Source of the DNA: Pseudomonadota bacterium
GTDB lineage: Bacteria > Pseudomonadota > Gammaproteobacteria > Steroidobacterales > Steroidobacteraceae
Reading direction: 5' to 3'
NCBI GenBank assembly: GCA_021805865.1
Contig: JAJZDX010000038.1
Span: 1 to 40,312 of the forward strand
DNA: 40,312 bases
Of this stretch, positions 24,470-31,917 are shown in pieces. Numbering within the stretch: position 1 is the stretch's first letter; every line of letters begins with the position of its first letter. Made by a program: the position numbers and the translations under genes. The notes below the pieces were generated by a model. That model saw nothing but the letters and a program-made list of their open reading frames with translations. It ran no database searches and was not told the origin of the DNA.

Positions 24470-26331
24470 ATGAGCATAATGGTCAGCCGACATGTTCCTG
24501 CGCGCCACAGCAAAGATCACACGTACTACAGCGTGGTGGAGAACAAGCGCCTCTCCGACGGGCGTGTGGTGCAGCGGCACGTGCTGTACCTCGGTGAAAT
24601 CAATTCCTCCCAGCAGCTGGCGTGGCGTAAATCAATCGAGGTGCTCGATGAGGAGCACCCGCACGCGCCACGCACGATCGCGCTTTTTCCCGAGGATCGC
24701 AGACGAGGCGGTAGTCGGCGAAGAAGACGTGGTGCGGCTGCGGCTCTCGCAGCTGCGGCTCGAGCGGCCGCGGCAGTGGGGTGGGTGCTGGCTGGCGATC
24801 GAGTTGTGGCGCGAGCTGGGTCTGGATGCGTTCTGGGCGGCGCGGTTGCCGCCCTCACGCAAGGGCACGCTCTGGGACGAGGTGCTGTTGATCATGGTGG
24901 TGTACCGGCTGCTCTCGCCCGGCAGCGAGTGGCGGTTGCACCGGGAGTGGTACGGCAGGAGCGCGCTGCCGGATCTGCTTGATGCCGAGGAAGTGATCGA
25001 TCCTCACGCGCTCTATGCGTGCCACGCTCTGTTGCTCGAGCACAAGGCGGCGCTCTTCGATCACCTGGTGTGCCGGTGGAGGGAGCTGTTTGACGTCAGC
25101 TTCGATGTGCTGCTCTACGATCTCACCAGTACCTACTTTGAGATCGACCCGCCGCTCTCGGAGGAGGGCAAGCGCCGGCTCGGTTATTCCCGTGATCATC
25201 GGCCCGACTGCGTACAGGTGGTAATCGCGCTGATGGTGACGCCGCAGGGGTTCCCCCTGGCCTACGAGGTGCTCGCTGGCAATACCGCCGACAACACGAC
25301 GCTGAAGGACTTCCTCACTCGCTCGCATCGAGCGCCAGTACGGCAAGGCGAGGCGGATTTGGCTGATGGACCGCGGCATCCCCACCGAGGAGGTGCTCGA
25401 GCAGATGCGCAAGAGCGATGGTACAGTACTTGGTCGGCACGCCCAAGGGGCGCCTCAGCGCGCTCGAGCGCCCGCTCCTGGAGAAGCCCTGGAGGCAGGC
25501 GCGGCCGGATGTGCGCGTGAAGCTGCTCCCGCAGGATAAGGAACTGTATGTCTTCGCCGAGAGCCAGGATCGTATCGCCAAGGAGCGCAGCATGTGCCGG
25601 AGGCAACTGAAGTGGTTGTGGGCGCGCCTGAAGAAACTCTCGACGATGAAGCTCACGCGCGCTGCGCTGCTGATGAAGCTCGGCGCCGCACAGAACAAGG
25701 CGCCGGCCGCCTGGCGGCTCGTCACCACCGAGATCGCCATCGACGGTGCCTCCTTCGGCTTCTGGCTCAATCGCAGGCGATTGCGCGAGGTGCGCCGACG
25801 CGAAGGCCGCTATCTGCTGCGCACGAACCTGACCGAGTCCGATCCGGCAAAGCTCTGGGAGTATACCTACAGCTGGTCGCCGTCGAGGAGGCGTTCAAAA
25901 CGCTCAAGGGCGATCTGGCGATCCGCCCGATCTACCACCAACACGAGGACCGCATCGAGGCGCACATCTTCATCGCCTTCCTTGCCTACTGCCTGCACGT
26001 GACGCTCGGCTACCGCCTCAAGCATCTCGCACCCGGGCTCACGACGCGCAGCGCGTTGGAGAAGTTCTCCGCCGTGCAGATGATCGACGTGCGCATCCCG
26101 ACCAGCGACAGGCGCGAACTCGCCCTCACGCGCTACACCCAGCCCGAACCGGATCTGAAGCTGCTGCTCGAGCGCCTGAAGCTCGCCCTGCCAGCCCAGC
26201 CGCCCCCGAAAATCACCGCCGCCCAGGGCCTCCTCGGCTACCTCCGTGTAGTGCAGACTTCCGGGGGACACTCCCCGGAAAATCAATGCGTTATCCTCGC
26301 GCTACCCCTCGAATCCGCGAAGAGCGGCTAA
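24470..26331 (+). pseudogene. broken IS1634-family (IS4-like) transposase
   Basis: One transposase can be followed through at least four frame changes. 24470 to about 24,697 gives HTYYSVVENKRLSDGRVVQR and HVLYLGEIN. The next frame, to about 25,320, gives LRLERPRQWGGCWLAIELWR and FDVLLYDLTSTYFE (first D). The next, to about 25,415, gives YGKARRIWLMDRGIPTEEVL (second D). The next, to about 25,865, gives VRVKLLPQDKELYVFAES and GRYLLRTNLTESDPAKLWEY. The last, to 26,331, gives QLVAVEEAFKTLKGDLAIRP (catalytic E). The number of shifts shows long decay; the amino-acid pattern is otherwise well kept. Confidence 0.85.
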
Positions 26332-26346
26332 GGGGCTTGCAGATCG

Positions 26347-26982
26347 ATGCAAAAAAGGCGACAATTGATGCGGAATATGCATCAGTCACCATCCTCGATC
26401 CTCTTCCCCGGCTACCGCCGCCGGGTGCTCGGAATGCTCCTGCTGCATCCCGAGGAATCTCTGCACGGACGCGAGATTGCCCGCCGGGGGGGGCTGCCTG
26501 CCGGGACATTGACTCGCGAGCTGAAGCGCCTTGCCGGGGCGGGATTGCTGAATTGCGAGCGCCGCGGAAACCAACTTCTCTATAGCGCAAACAGGCAGTC
26601 TCCTATTTTCGAGGAACTCGCGGGTATCCTGCGCAAAACTTCCGGGCTGGCCGATGTGGTTGCCGAGGCACTTGCACCGCTGACGGACCACATCGAAGTC
26701 GCGCTGATATTCGGCTCCGTCGCGCGTGGGACCGAGACGCGAGCAAGCGACGTGGATGTCTTGATCATCGGAGCTGTAGATTACGGAAGCGTCATCGATG
26801 CGTTGTATCCGGCGCAACAGCGCCTCGCGCGAGAAATCAACCCAAAGGTATTTACCCGGCGCGAGTGGAACGCGAAGCTAAAGGAGAAGAGTCCCTTTGT
26901 GCTCGAAATACTGTCGCGCGAGAGGATCTTCCTGATAGGAGGCGAGCATGAGCTTGCAGAGCTTGGTCGGCATCAGTCTTGA
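26347..26982 (+). CDS. winged-helix nucleotidyltransferase (MNT) of a HEPN/MNT pair
   Basis: Up to 211 residues. An ArsR-like winged helix (about 22-95: RRRVLGMLLLHPEESLHGRE, then GTLTRELKRLAGAGLL) precedes a minimal nucleotidyltransferase fold with G123-S124 and D135/D137 in ASDVDVLIIG. In MNT/HEPN systems such as MntA/HepT the MNT partner is the antitoxin and adenylylates the HEPN RNase; here the fused DNA-binding domain suggests it also controls transcription. Possible starts are 26347, 26368 and 26377. The last matches the usual family start and would place the TGATGC/GCATCA palindrome at the start site. The gene overlaps the HEPN gene by 35 bp. Confidence 0.82.
   Translation: MQKRRQLMRNMHQSPSSILFPGYRRRVLGMLLLHPEESLHGREIARRGGLPAGTLTRELKRLAGAGLLNCERRGNQLLYSANRQSPIFEELAGILRKTSGLADVVAEALAPLTDHIEVALIFGSVARGTETRASDVDVLIIGAVDYGSVIDALYPAQQRLAREINPKVFTRREWNAKLKEKSPFVLEILSRERIFLIGGEHELAELGRHQS
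26366..26384. promoter_or_regulatory. operator-like inverted repeat at the start of the MNT gene
   Basis: TGATGC (26366-26371) and GCATCA (26379-26384) are perfect inverted arms around 7 bases, with a further CGATGC at 26344-26349. Together they would suit autoregulation by the winged helix, if translation starts at 26377. Confidence 0.4.
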
Positions 26983-27385
26983 GCGGATCACCCCGGCCAA
27001 GGAAACGATCAAGCGGCTGGTCGAAGGCGCCGCTCGACATATCGCCGACGCAAAGGTTCAGGCGATCAGTGGTGAAACTCGCTTTGGCAGCGCGTATACA
27101 GCGATCCGGATGCTTGCCGACGTTGGACTGCACGCTCATGGCTACCGGACATTGACGAGCCGGCCTGGGCATCACCAAACGGCAATTCAGACATTGCCCA
27201 CGACGCTGGGAATCGACCCGCAGACTGTCATCCGCCTCGATAAGCTGCGCAAGCAGCGGAACCTGACCGAGTACACAGGTGATCTCATCCCGGAGTCGGC
27301 GGTCAAGGAATGTCTCGCCCAGGCGGAGTCGCTTTTTGTGATGACTCGAGACTGGCTGAAGGGCAACAGGCCCGACTTACTGTAA
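26948..27385 (+). CDS. HEPN-like protein, partner of the MNT gene
   Basis: A 145-residue all-helical protein. The pattern LRKQRNLTEYTGD (R104-N105-x3-Y109) sits where HEPN RNases have R-x4-6-H, so the catalytic His is replaced by Tyr. The gene overlaps the MNT gene by 35 bp, and the pair order (MNT first, HEPN second) is common in genomic islands. It may be an RNase toxin with an altered active site or an inactive partner; the sequence does not decide. No other domain is visible. Confidence 0.7.
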   Translation: MSLQSLVGISLERITPAKETIKRLVEGAARHIADAKVQAISGETRFGSAYTAIRMLADVGLHAHGYRTLTSRPGHHQTAIQTLPTTLGIDPQTVIRLDKLRKQRNLTEYTGDLIPESAVKECLAQAESLFVMTRDWLKGNRPDLL

Positions 27386-27497
27386 ACAACCGATAGGACT
27401 TCACTACTCGGAGTTGCGAGTCAGCAGGAATGGGCCGAAGAGGGGCCAAGTGCCCGCTTGAATGGCAGCGGAGCAGCAGACGGGGAGCCACGGAAAG

Positions 27498-27516
27498 TGG
27501 TAGCGAGGGCGGGATT
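27498..27516. repeat. degenerate copy of the tRNA-fMet 3' end (att remnant)
   Basis: TGGTAGCGAGGGCGGGATT matches the minus-strand end of the tRNA (38215-38233) at 17 of 19 positions and the copy at 29864 equally well. Weak similarity to the 29864 copy continues to the right (AGGTGG and GACGGGT-like blocks up to about 27,580). It lies in a 291-bp gap (27386-27676) without a gene. Confidence 0.6.
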
Positions 27517-27650
27517 CGCTAATATCCGCAGGCGCCACGCGCTGAGGTGGGCGGCTTGAACGGTCACGCCTGCCAACTGATGCAGCTATTGCTAAACGGT
27601 TAAAAACACGCCGCGGCCCCGACTGGCGGGACTGTGATCAGGTTGCCAGG

Positions 27651-27675
27651 ATTATCGTAACGCATTACGATTAAT
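27651..27675. promoter_or_regulatory. operator palindrome in front of the DUF6036 pair
   Basis: ATTATCGTAA (27651-27660) and TTACGATTAAT (27665-27675) are near-perfect inverted arms around CGCA, one extra A on the right. The palindrome ends one base before the ATG at 27677, so a bound protein would cover the start of the transcript. No Shine-Dalgarno fits between, which hints at a very short leader. Confidence 0.55.
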
Positions 27676-27676
27676 C

Positions 27677-28150
27677 ATGCAATCTGTTCTCCAAAAGCGA
27701 TCCAGGAGAGGGCGGCCCGCGACGGGCGCCGCATTGACGCCGGCCGAGCGTATGCGGCGTGTGCGCGCGCGGCGCAAGTCCGCAGGGTTAAAGGCGGTTG
27801 TGACATGGGAGCCACGTGCACCCGTCGTGAGTGCGCCGTATTCCTCGCATCGGTTGCTTGAGGCTCGCAGCTTGGCGATGCATGCGGTTATCGCAGCCAA
27901 GATCATGCGAGATCCCGATCTCCTGGCGAAACCTCGGGACAATATTAAGCGGTGGAGTGGACGGTTCGGGAAGAACCCACCCCGCTGGATCGGGCAGTGG
28001 CGGCGCATACTTGCTCTGTCGTATCGAGAGATCGCTGCGCTTATCACGGAACCCAGCGAGGAGGGGGCGCGACTTAGACAGTCTTCCCCATTTGCGGGAT
28101 TGTTAACGACTCAGGAGCGCAGACGAATCTATGAAGCGTTCCGAGCTTGA
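27677..28150 (+). CDS. LRQSSPFAG-type protein, first gene of a putative toxin-antitoxin pair
   Basis: A 157-residue basic protein of unknown function. The N-terminus has an AT-hook-like SRRGRPATG and a ribbon-helix-helix-like segment AERMRRVRARRKSAGLKAVV. The C-terminal half (about 62-155) has KIMRDPDLLAKPRDNIKRW and ends in EEGARLRQSSPFAGLL with QERRRIYEAF, a conserved domain I know from genes lying next to DUF6036-type nucleotidyltransferases. DNA binding plus a tight overlap (20 bp) with the next gene suggests an antitoxin/regulator. An operator-like palindrome sits directly upstream. The assignment is by pattern and context only. Confidence 0.65.
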   Translation: MQSVLQKRSRRGRPATGAALTPAERMRRVRARRKSAGLKAVVTWEPRAPVVSAPYSSHRLLEARSLAMHAVIAAKIMRDPDLLAKPRDNIKRWSGRFGKNPPRWIGQWRRILALSYREIAALITEPSEEGARLRQSSPFAGLLTTQERRRIYEAFRA

Positions 28151-28682
28151 GCACATCATTCGTGCGGCAGGTGCAATAGCAAACGACCGTGAAGTCATTA
28201 TCATCGGGAGTCAGTCGGTTTTGGGCCAGTTTCCCGACGCGCCGACAGCCTTGCTTGTCTCGGCAGAGGCCGATGTCTTCCCGAAAAATCGCCCGGAGCT
28301 GGCTGACTTGATCGATGGCAGTATCGGTGAGGGTTCGTCGTTCCATGAGCTTTACGGTTATTACGCACAGGGTGTCGGTGAGGATACGGCGGTGCTGCCG
28401 CGTGGTTGGCGTGATCGTCTGATCCGGATCAGCAATCCGAATACCGTTGGCATCACCGGCCTCTGTCTTGAGATTCACGACTTAGCAATATCGAAGTACG
28501 TTGCGGGCCGCGAGAAGGACCTTGAATTTACTCGCGAACTTGCGAAACATCGCCTGACGGCCCAGGCGACACTAATCGAGCGATTGAGCCAGACGAAGGT
28601 TTCGGCTGAGATGCGTATCTTGGTCCGCGCCCGAATTCATCGCGATTTCACAGGAGCGGCACGTGGTGCATCAAAGGAATAG
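28131..28682 (+). CDS. DUF6036-like nucleotidyltransferase, second gene of the pair
   Basis: A 183-residue protein with a nucleotidyltransferase-like core: VIIIGSQSVLG (GS motif), SAEADVFPKN (acidic strand), and LCLEIHDLAISKYVAGREKD, the D-x3-K-...-R-x-KD element also seen in AbiEii-type enzymes. AGGAG lies about 14 bases upstream, inside the previous gene, so translation is probably coupled. AbiEii and MenT relatives are toxins that modify tRNA or other targets; whether this member is a toxin is not shown. Downstream, 28683-28980 holds no convincing gene. Confidence 0.7.
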   Translation: MKRSELEHIIRAAGAIANDREVIIIGSQSVLGQFPDAPTALLVSAEADVFPKNRPELADLIDGSIGEGSSFHELYGYYAQGVGEDTAVLPRGWRDRLIRISNPNTVGITGLCLEIHDLAISKYVAGREKDLEFTRELAKHRLTAQATLIERLSQTKVSAEMRILVRARIHRDFTGAARGASKE

Positions 28683-28980
28683 GTGCTGCTCTGTCCGCAG
28701 CTATCGCCTGGGGGTGCTTCGGAAAGTCAGCTGTGTCTCGCGCCGAGGACGACGACTGGCCCGGCTCGGCGCGCTTTTATAGAGGGGCAGGATTGGCGGA
28801 GCAGCGACCAGTGACGCTGGCGCGACGCTTTGGCATGACGTCGGCAGCTCGTTTTGATCTTCCAGCAGAAATCCAAACAGGTGGCGCGTGTCGGCCAATT
28901 GCGGTCTATGTTTGTGCTGCAAGCGGCCTGGAATTTGATACAGTGCGAAAGATCAACAGCATAGACCGGAAGTGAACCAT

Positions 28981-29568
28981 ATGGGCAGGCCACCTTCCCG
29001 TGCAATGCCACAACCGCGGAGTTTTCGGTCATCAAATGAACTTCGTGCATGGATGACTAGGGAGCACGCCCGAGCCCGTAGTCTATTCCTGCGAATTTAC
29101 AAGAAGGACTCTGGTGTTCCATCGGTTACATATGCCGAGGCGCTAGACCAGGCGCTGTGTTTCGGTTGGATAGATGGGCAAAAGCTGCCGTTTGACTCAA
29201 TCTCTTGGATACAAAAATTCACCCCACGCAGGGCAAAAAGCGGTTGGTCCAAGCTAAACGTTGCGCATGTGGATCGGCTTATCCAGGGGGGGCAAATGAC
29301 GCCCGCTGGTCTCAAAGAAATAGAAGCAGCCAAAGCCGACGGGCGCTGGGCTATTGCGTACGATTCTCCGGCTAACGCAACGGTGTCTCCAGAATTTGTC
29401 AAGGCGCTCGCACGTAATGCCAAGGCAAATCGGTTTTACGCGACACTTAACAAGGCTAATCTGTATGCAATTGCATACAGATTGCAAACCGCAAAACGCC
29501 CAGAGACAAAGATCAAGCGCACAAATCTGATTATCGACATGCTCGCGCGCGGCGAGAAATTTCACTGA
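28981..29568 (+). CDS. YdeI/OmpD-associated family protein
   Basis: A 195-residue protein of the YdeI/OmpD-associated family. Typical segments are ELRAWMTREHARARSLFLRI, SVTYAEALDQALCFGWIDGQ, FTPRRAKSGWSKLN and the C-terminal KRTNLIIDMLARGEKFH. The family is soluble and has been linked to resistance to antimicrobial peptides or bacteriocins, but the mechanism is unknown. ATG at 28981 has GGAAG 8 bases upstream; GTG at 28972 is also in frame. Base composition is lower in GC than the backbone, which fits recent transfer. A 26-bp perfect palindrome lies inside the gene. Confidence 0.85.
   Translation: MGRPPSRAMPQPRSFRSSNELRAWMTREHARARSLFLRIYKKDSGVPSVTYAEALDQALCFGWIDGQKLPFDSISWIQKFTPRRAKSGWSKLNVAHVDRLIQGGQMTPAGLKEIEAAKADGRWAIAYDSPANATVSPEFVKALARNAKANRFYATLNKANLYAIAYRLQTAKRPETKIKRTNLIIDMLARGEKFH
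29458..29483. repeat. 26-bp perfect palindrome inside the YdeI-like gene
   Basis: The sequence centred between 29470 and 29471 reads the same on both strands over 26 bp; its inner part is TGTATGCAATTGCATACA. It encodes NLYAIAYR with no apparent constraint to be palindromic. Confidence 0.85.
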
Positions 29569-29749
29569 CCGACCAGGTCCATGCTTCGAGGCACTGATAT
29601 TCGCCGCCTCCCGTGTGAGGGAACCGAACAGAGGGCCGCTTCGGGTCAACTCCGGCCTGTCGGCGGGTGACGTAATGGCGTGGGAGCGAGTCTAGGATCG
29701 GAGATCTGGGTTGGGGAAGCCCTGACCACGGACGAAAGTCGCTTCGCGT

Positions 29750-29861
29750 CTGGACGAGATGACGAAGGGAGCAGGGTAGTGGGGTGAGATACTTTGCACT
29801 CGCTCCATTGAGTCGGCCGAGCGCTGGGCTTACGGGGAGCAGCTGAAACGTAAGCCTGAGA
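29750..29861. repeat. about 110-bp degenerate repeat, copy 2
   Basis: Partner of 20580-20690, same orientation. Its plus strand can be read as IESAERWAYGEQLKRKPEKW ending in a TAG that overlaps the adjoining att copy, so it may be the C-terminal relic of a protein, perhaps an integrase of a lost element; copy 1 has an in-frame TGA in place of the Trp of ERWAY. Left of it, 29569-29749 shows nothing. Confidence 0.6.
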
Positions 29862-29863
29862 AA

Positions 29864-29882
29864 TGGTAGCGGGGGCAGGATT
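29864..29882. repeat. copy of the tRNA-fMet 3' end (att site)
   Basis: TGGTAGCGGGGGCAGGATT is identical over 19 bp to 38215-38233, the 3' end of the tRNA seen on the plus strand. It is the left border of the Fic segment and the right border of the DUF6036/YdeI segment. Confidence 0.82.
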
Positions 29883-30071
29883 CGGCACTTACTTGCACGG
29901 CTGCCCCGGCGCTCAGGTGGCTAGCGTGGACGGGTTGCGTGATGCAGGAGGGACTTGCTGGCCTTTGAGGCGGGGCGCGGGAGGGCGGTCACAGTCTCCG
30001 GCATCTGTGAACCTCTGGCGCGGCAAGCTCCGGCGGAATCGAACTGCACGCCTGAGACTCCGACGCTTTTC

Positions 30072-30137
30072 GGGTGTAATCGGGCGTCAGAATAGGCTTG
30101 GATAAATGGGCGTAAATGGGTGTATATTTAGGTGTGA
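30072..30137 (+). repeat. five short GGGYGT repeats in front of fic
   Basis: GGGTGTAA (30072), GGGCGTCA (30082), GGGCGTAA (30108), GGGTGTAT (30118) and AGGTGTGA (30130) recur with spacings of 10, 26, 10 and 12 bp, mostly near one helical turn. They overlap the start of the Fic gene and could be binding sites for its C-terminal helix-turn-helix. Confidence 0.35.
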
Positions 30138-31195
30138 GCCAGAGCCACCTCAATACGGACGCGTTAACGATCACCCCGGAAATCCTCGCCCTCATCGCCG
30201 CGATTGACGAGTTCAAGGGGGCTTGGCGGGCGCTCGGGGCGATCGCGCCGGAACGGCTCCAAGCCCTGCGCAAGGTGGCCACGATCGAGAGCATCGGGTC
30301 CTCGACCCGCATCGAGGGCGCAAAGCTCTCCGACCGTGAAGTCGAGCGCCTGCTGTCCAAGCTGGAGATCAAGTCCTTCGCGACACGCGACGAGCAGGAG
30401 GTCGCGGGCTATGCCGAAGTCATGGACCTCGTGTTCCAGTCCCATCCCGAGATCGCGATCACCGAGAACCATATCCGGCAACTGCACCGCGATCTCTTGT
30501 GCTACAGCACGAAAGACGATCGGCATCGCGGCAGCTACAAGACCGCGCCCAACCATGTCGCTGCGTTCGACGAGCAGGGCAATCAAATCGGCGTGGTGTT
30601 CGAGACAGAAAGCCCGTTCGAGACGCCGGGTCGGATGGCTGAACTCATCGCCTGGGTTCAGGGGGCTCAAGCCGAAAGGCGGCTGCATCCGATTCTGATC
30701 GTCGCGATCTTCATCGTAGTCTTTCTTGAAATCCATCCCTTCCAGGATGGCAACGGACGGCTCTCACGAATTCTAACCACTCTAATGTTGCTTCGGGCGG
30801 GCTATGTCTACATGCCATACGCCTCGCTCGAAAGCGTGATCGAGCAGAGCAAGGAAAGCTATTACCTCGCGCTGCGCCGAACCCAGGCGACGATCCACAG
30901 CAAGCGACCTGATTGGCAGCCCTGGATCCTGTTCTTCCTGCAGGCGCTCGAGCGGCAGAAGAACCATCTCGCCGCCAAGATCGAGCGCGAGAAGATCGTC
31001 GTCGCGCAACTGCCGGAGTTGTCGGTGCGCATTCTCGATTTCGCGCGCGAGCACGGCCGGGTGAGCGCCGGCGACATGGTGCGGCTAGCTGGCGCCAGTC
31101 GCAATACGCTGAAGCAACAATTCCGTCACCTCGTAGAGCGCGGCTATCTTACCCGCCACGGCGGCGGTCGCACGACCTGGTACACCTTGCGGTAG
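30116..31195 (+). CDS. Fic-family AMP-transferase with C-terminal helix-turn-helix
   Basis: A 359-residue class II Fic protein. The inhibitory helix S63-x3-E67-G68 (SSTRIEG) lies N-terminal to the core, the beta-hairpin flap region precedes it, and the active site is H207-P-F-Q-D-G-N-G-R-L-S-R. All residues for AMP transfer from ATP to a Ser, Thr or Tyr are intact. The last about 60 residues form a winged helix (ILDFAREHGRVSAGDMVRLA, then RNTLKQQFRHLVERGYL) that probably binds DNA. Such proteins are often island cargo and may act as toxins or self-regulated modifiers. ATG 30116 is plausible but has no ribosome site. The gene is alone between two copies of the tRNA 3' end. Beyond it, 31196-31426 shows no gene. 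Confidence 0.9.
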   Translation: MGVYLGVSQSHLNTDALTITPEILALIAAIDEFKGAWRALGAIAPERLQALRKVATIESIGSSTRIEGAKLSDREVERLLSKLEIKSFATRDEQEVAGYAEVMDLVFQSHPEIAITENHIRQLHRDLLCYSTKDDRHRGSYKTAPNHVAAFDEQGNQIGVVFETESPFETPGRMAELIAWVQGAQAERRLHPILIVAIFIVVFLEIHPFQDGNGRLSRILTTLMLLRAGYVYMPYASLESVIEQSKESYYLALRRTQATIHSKRPDWQPWILFFLQALERQKNHLAAKIEREKIVVAQLPELSVRILDFAREHGRVSAGDMVRLAGASRNTLKQQFRHLVERGYLTRHGGGRTTWYTLR

Positions 31196-31426
31196 AGAGA
31201 GGGAACGGGCCAGCGACGGGTCCGCGCGGATCAGGCAGCCGTGTCGCTGATCGGATCGAGGAGGCGTTCGAGACCGGTGACGTGATCCGCGCGAGGAAAT
31301 ACCTCACGGCGCAGATAGGACCGATGAGGGTCGATGGAACGGGAACGCGATCCGACGCTACAGCGAGCAGATGGCATTATCTGCGTCCTTGCTGAGGACG
31401 GTTGGCATCGCCCATGCAAGTAAGGT

Positions 31427-31441
31427 TGGTAGCGGGGGCAG
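31427..31441. repeat. att copy at the left end of the integrative element
   Basis: TGGTAGCGGGGGCAG equals the first 15 bases of the tRNA-end site at 38215; with the preceding T the match is 16 bp. The following bases (ATACC) differ from the tRNA (GATTT). Confidence 0.75.
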
Positions 31442-31489
31442 ATACCGAATAGTGCGCGTAAGACATTGAGACACAAAGGATTGCGCATC

Positions 31490-31543
31490 TGTGACCATGC
31501 GATTTGCGACCGGATTTTGTGACCATTTCGGGGTCGGTGCCTA
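31490..31543. repeat. left arm-type repeat block of the integrative element
   Basis: The block has TGTGACCA at 31490-31497 and 31518-31525, with TTGCGACCGGATTTTGTG (31504-31521) between and across them, and ends GGTGCCTA. The same order occurs at 38039-38095. These are probably integrase or excisionase binding sites. The rest of 31442-31689 shows no gene. Confidence 0.6.
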
Positions 31544-31689
31544 TCGTCGCTCGCGGCCCAGGTGGTGCGGGATTCTTCCGCACGTCGCCGCGCCCGCCGG
31601 TGTGAGCTTGTGCCGGGCTTCCCCGGTCGAGCGCCGATCAGGGGGTGATGTCGCTGCGCATCCTCGGCGCGGTCCGGGTCGGCGGGCGG

Positions 31690-31917
31690 TCAGCGGTCAA
31701 GCGTGCCCGCGCGGTACTCGGCCAGCTCTTGCCGCTGTGCCCGGAGTTCCCGCGCCAGCTCGCGCAGCTCGGCCCGTGTACCTCCGCGCCACGCATTGCG
31801 AGCGCAGATAGCTTTACCGGCTCCCGTCCTTGGTCCCGTCGACCGCTCCCAGGGTCGCCATTGCCGGATCAGCTCCGCTTGCCGTGCTCGGCGTGAGGGT
31901 GTCCAGGCGGTCGTCAT
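31690..31917 (-). CDS. small conserved island protein
   Basis: A 75-residue basic protein, MTTAWTPSRRARQAELIRQW followed by RPWERSTGPRTGAGKAICAR and a helical Arg/Leu-rich tail. I recognise this as a small protein found in phages and islands next to similar primase modules, without known function. A good ribosome site (GGAGG, 9 bases before the ATG) supports it although it overlaps the end of the upstream gene by 104 bp in another frame. Last gene of the leftward operon. Confidence 0.65.
   Translation of the reverse strand: MTTAWTPSRRARQAELIRQWRPWERSTGPRTGAGKAICARNAWRGGTRAELRELARELRAQRQELAEYRAGTLDR

Noticed and set aside
28733-28975. Possible 80-residue gene before the YdeI-like gene
   Set aside because: No ribosome site, no recognisable pattern, and mixed composition. 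The space is better left non-coding.
31231-31488. Small minus-strand frame between fic and the element end
   Set aside because: It runs through the att copy and has no motif or ribosome site; probably non-coding flank.
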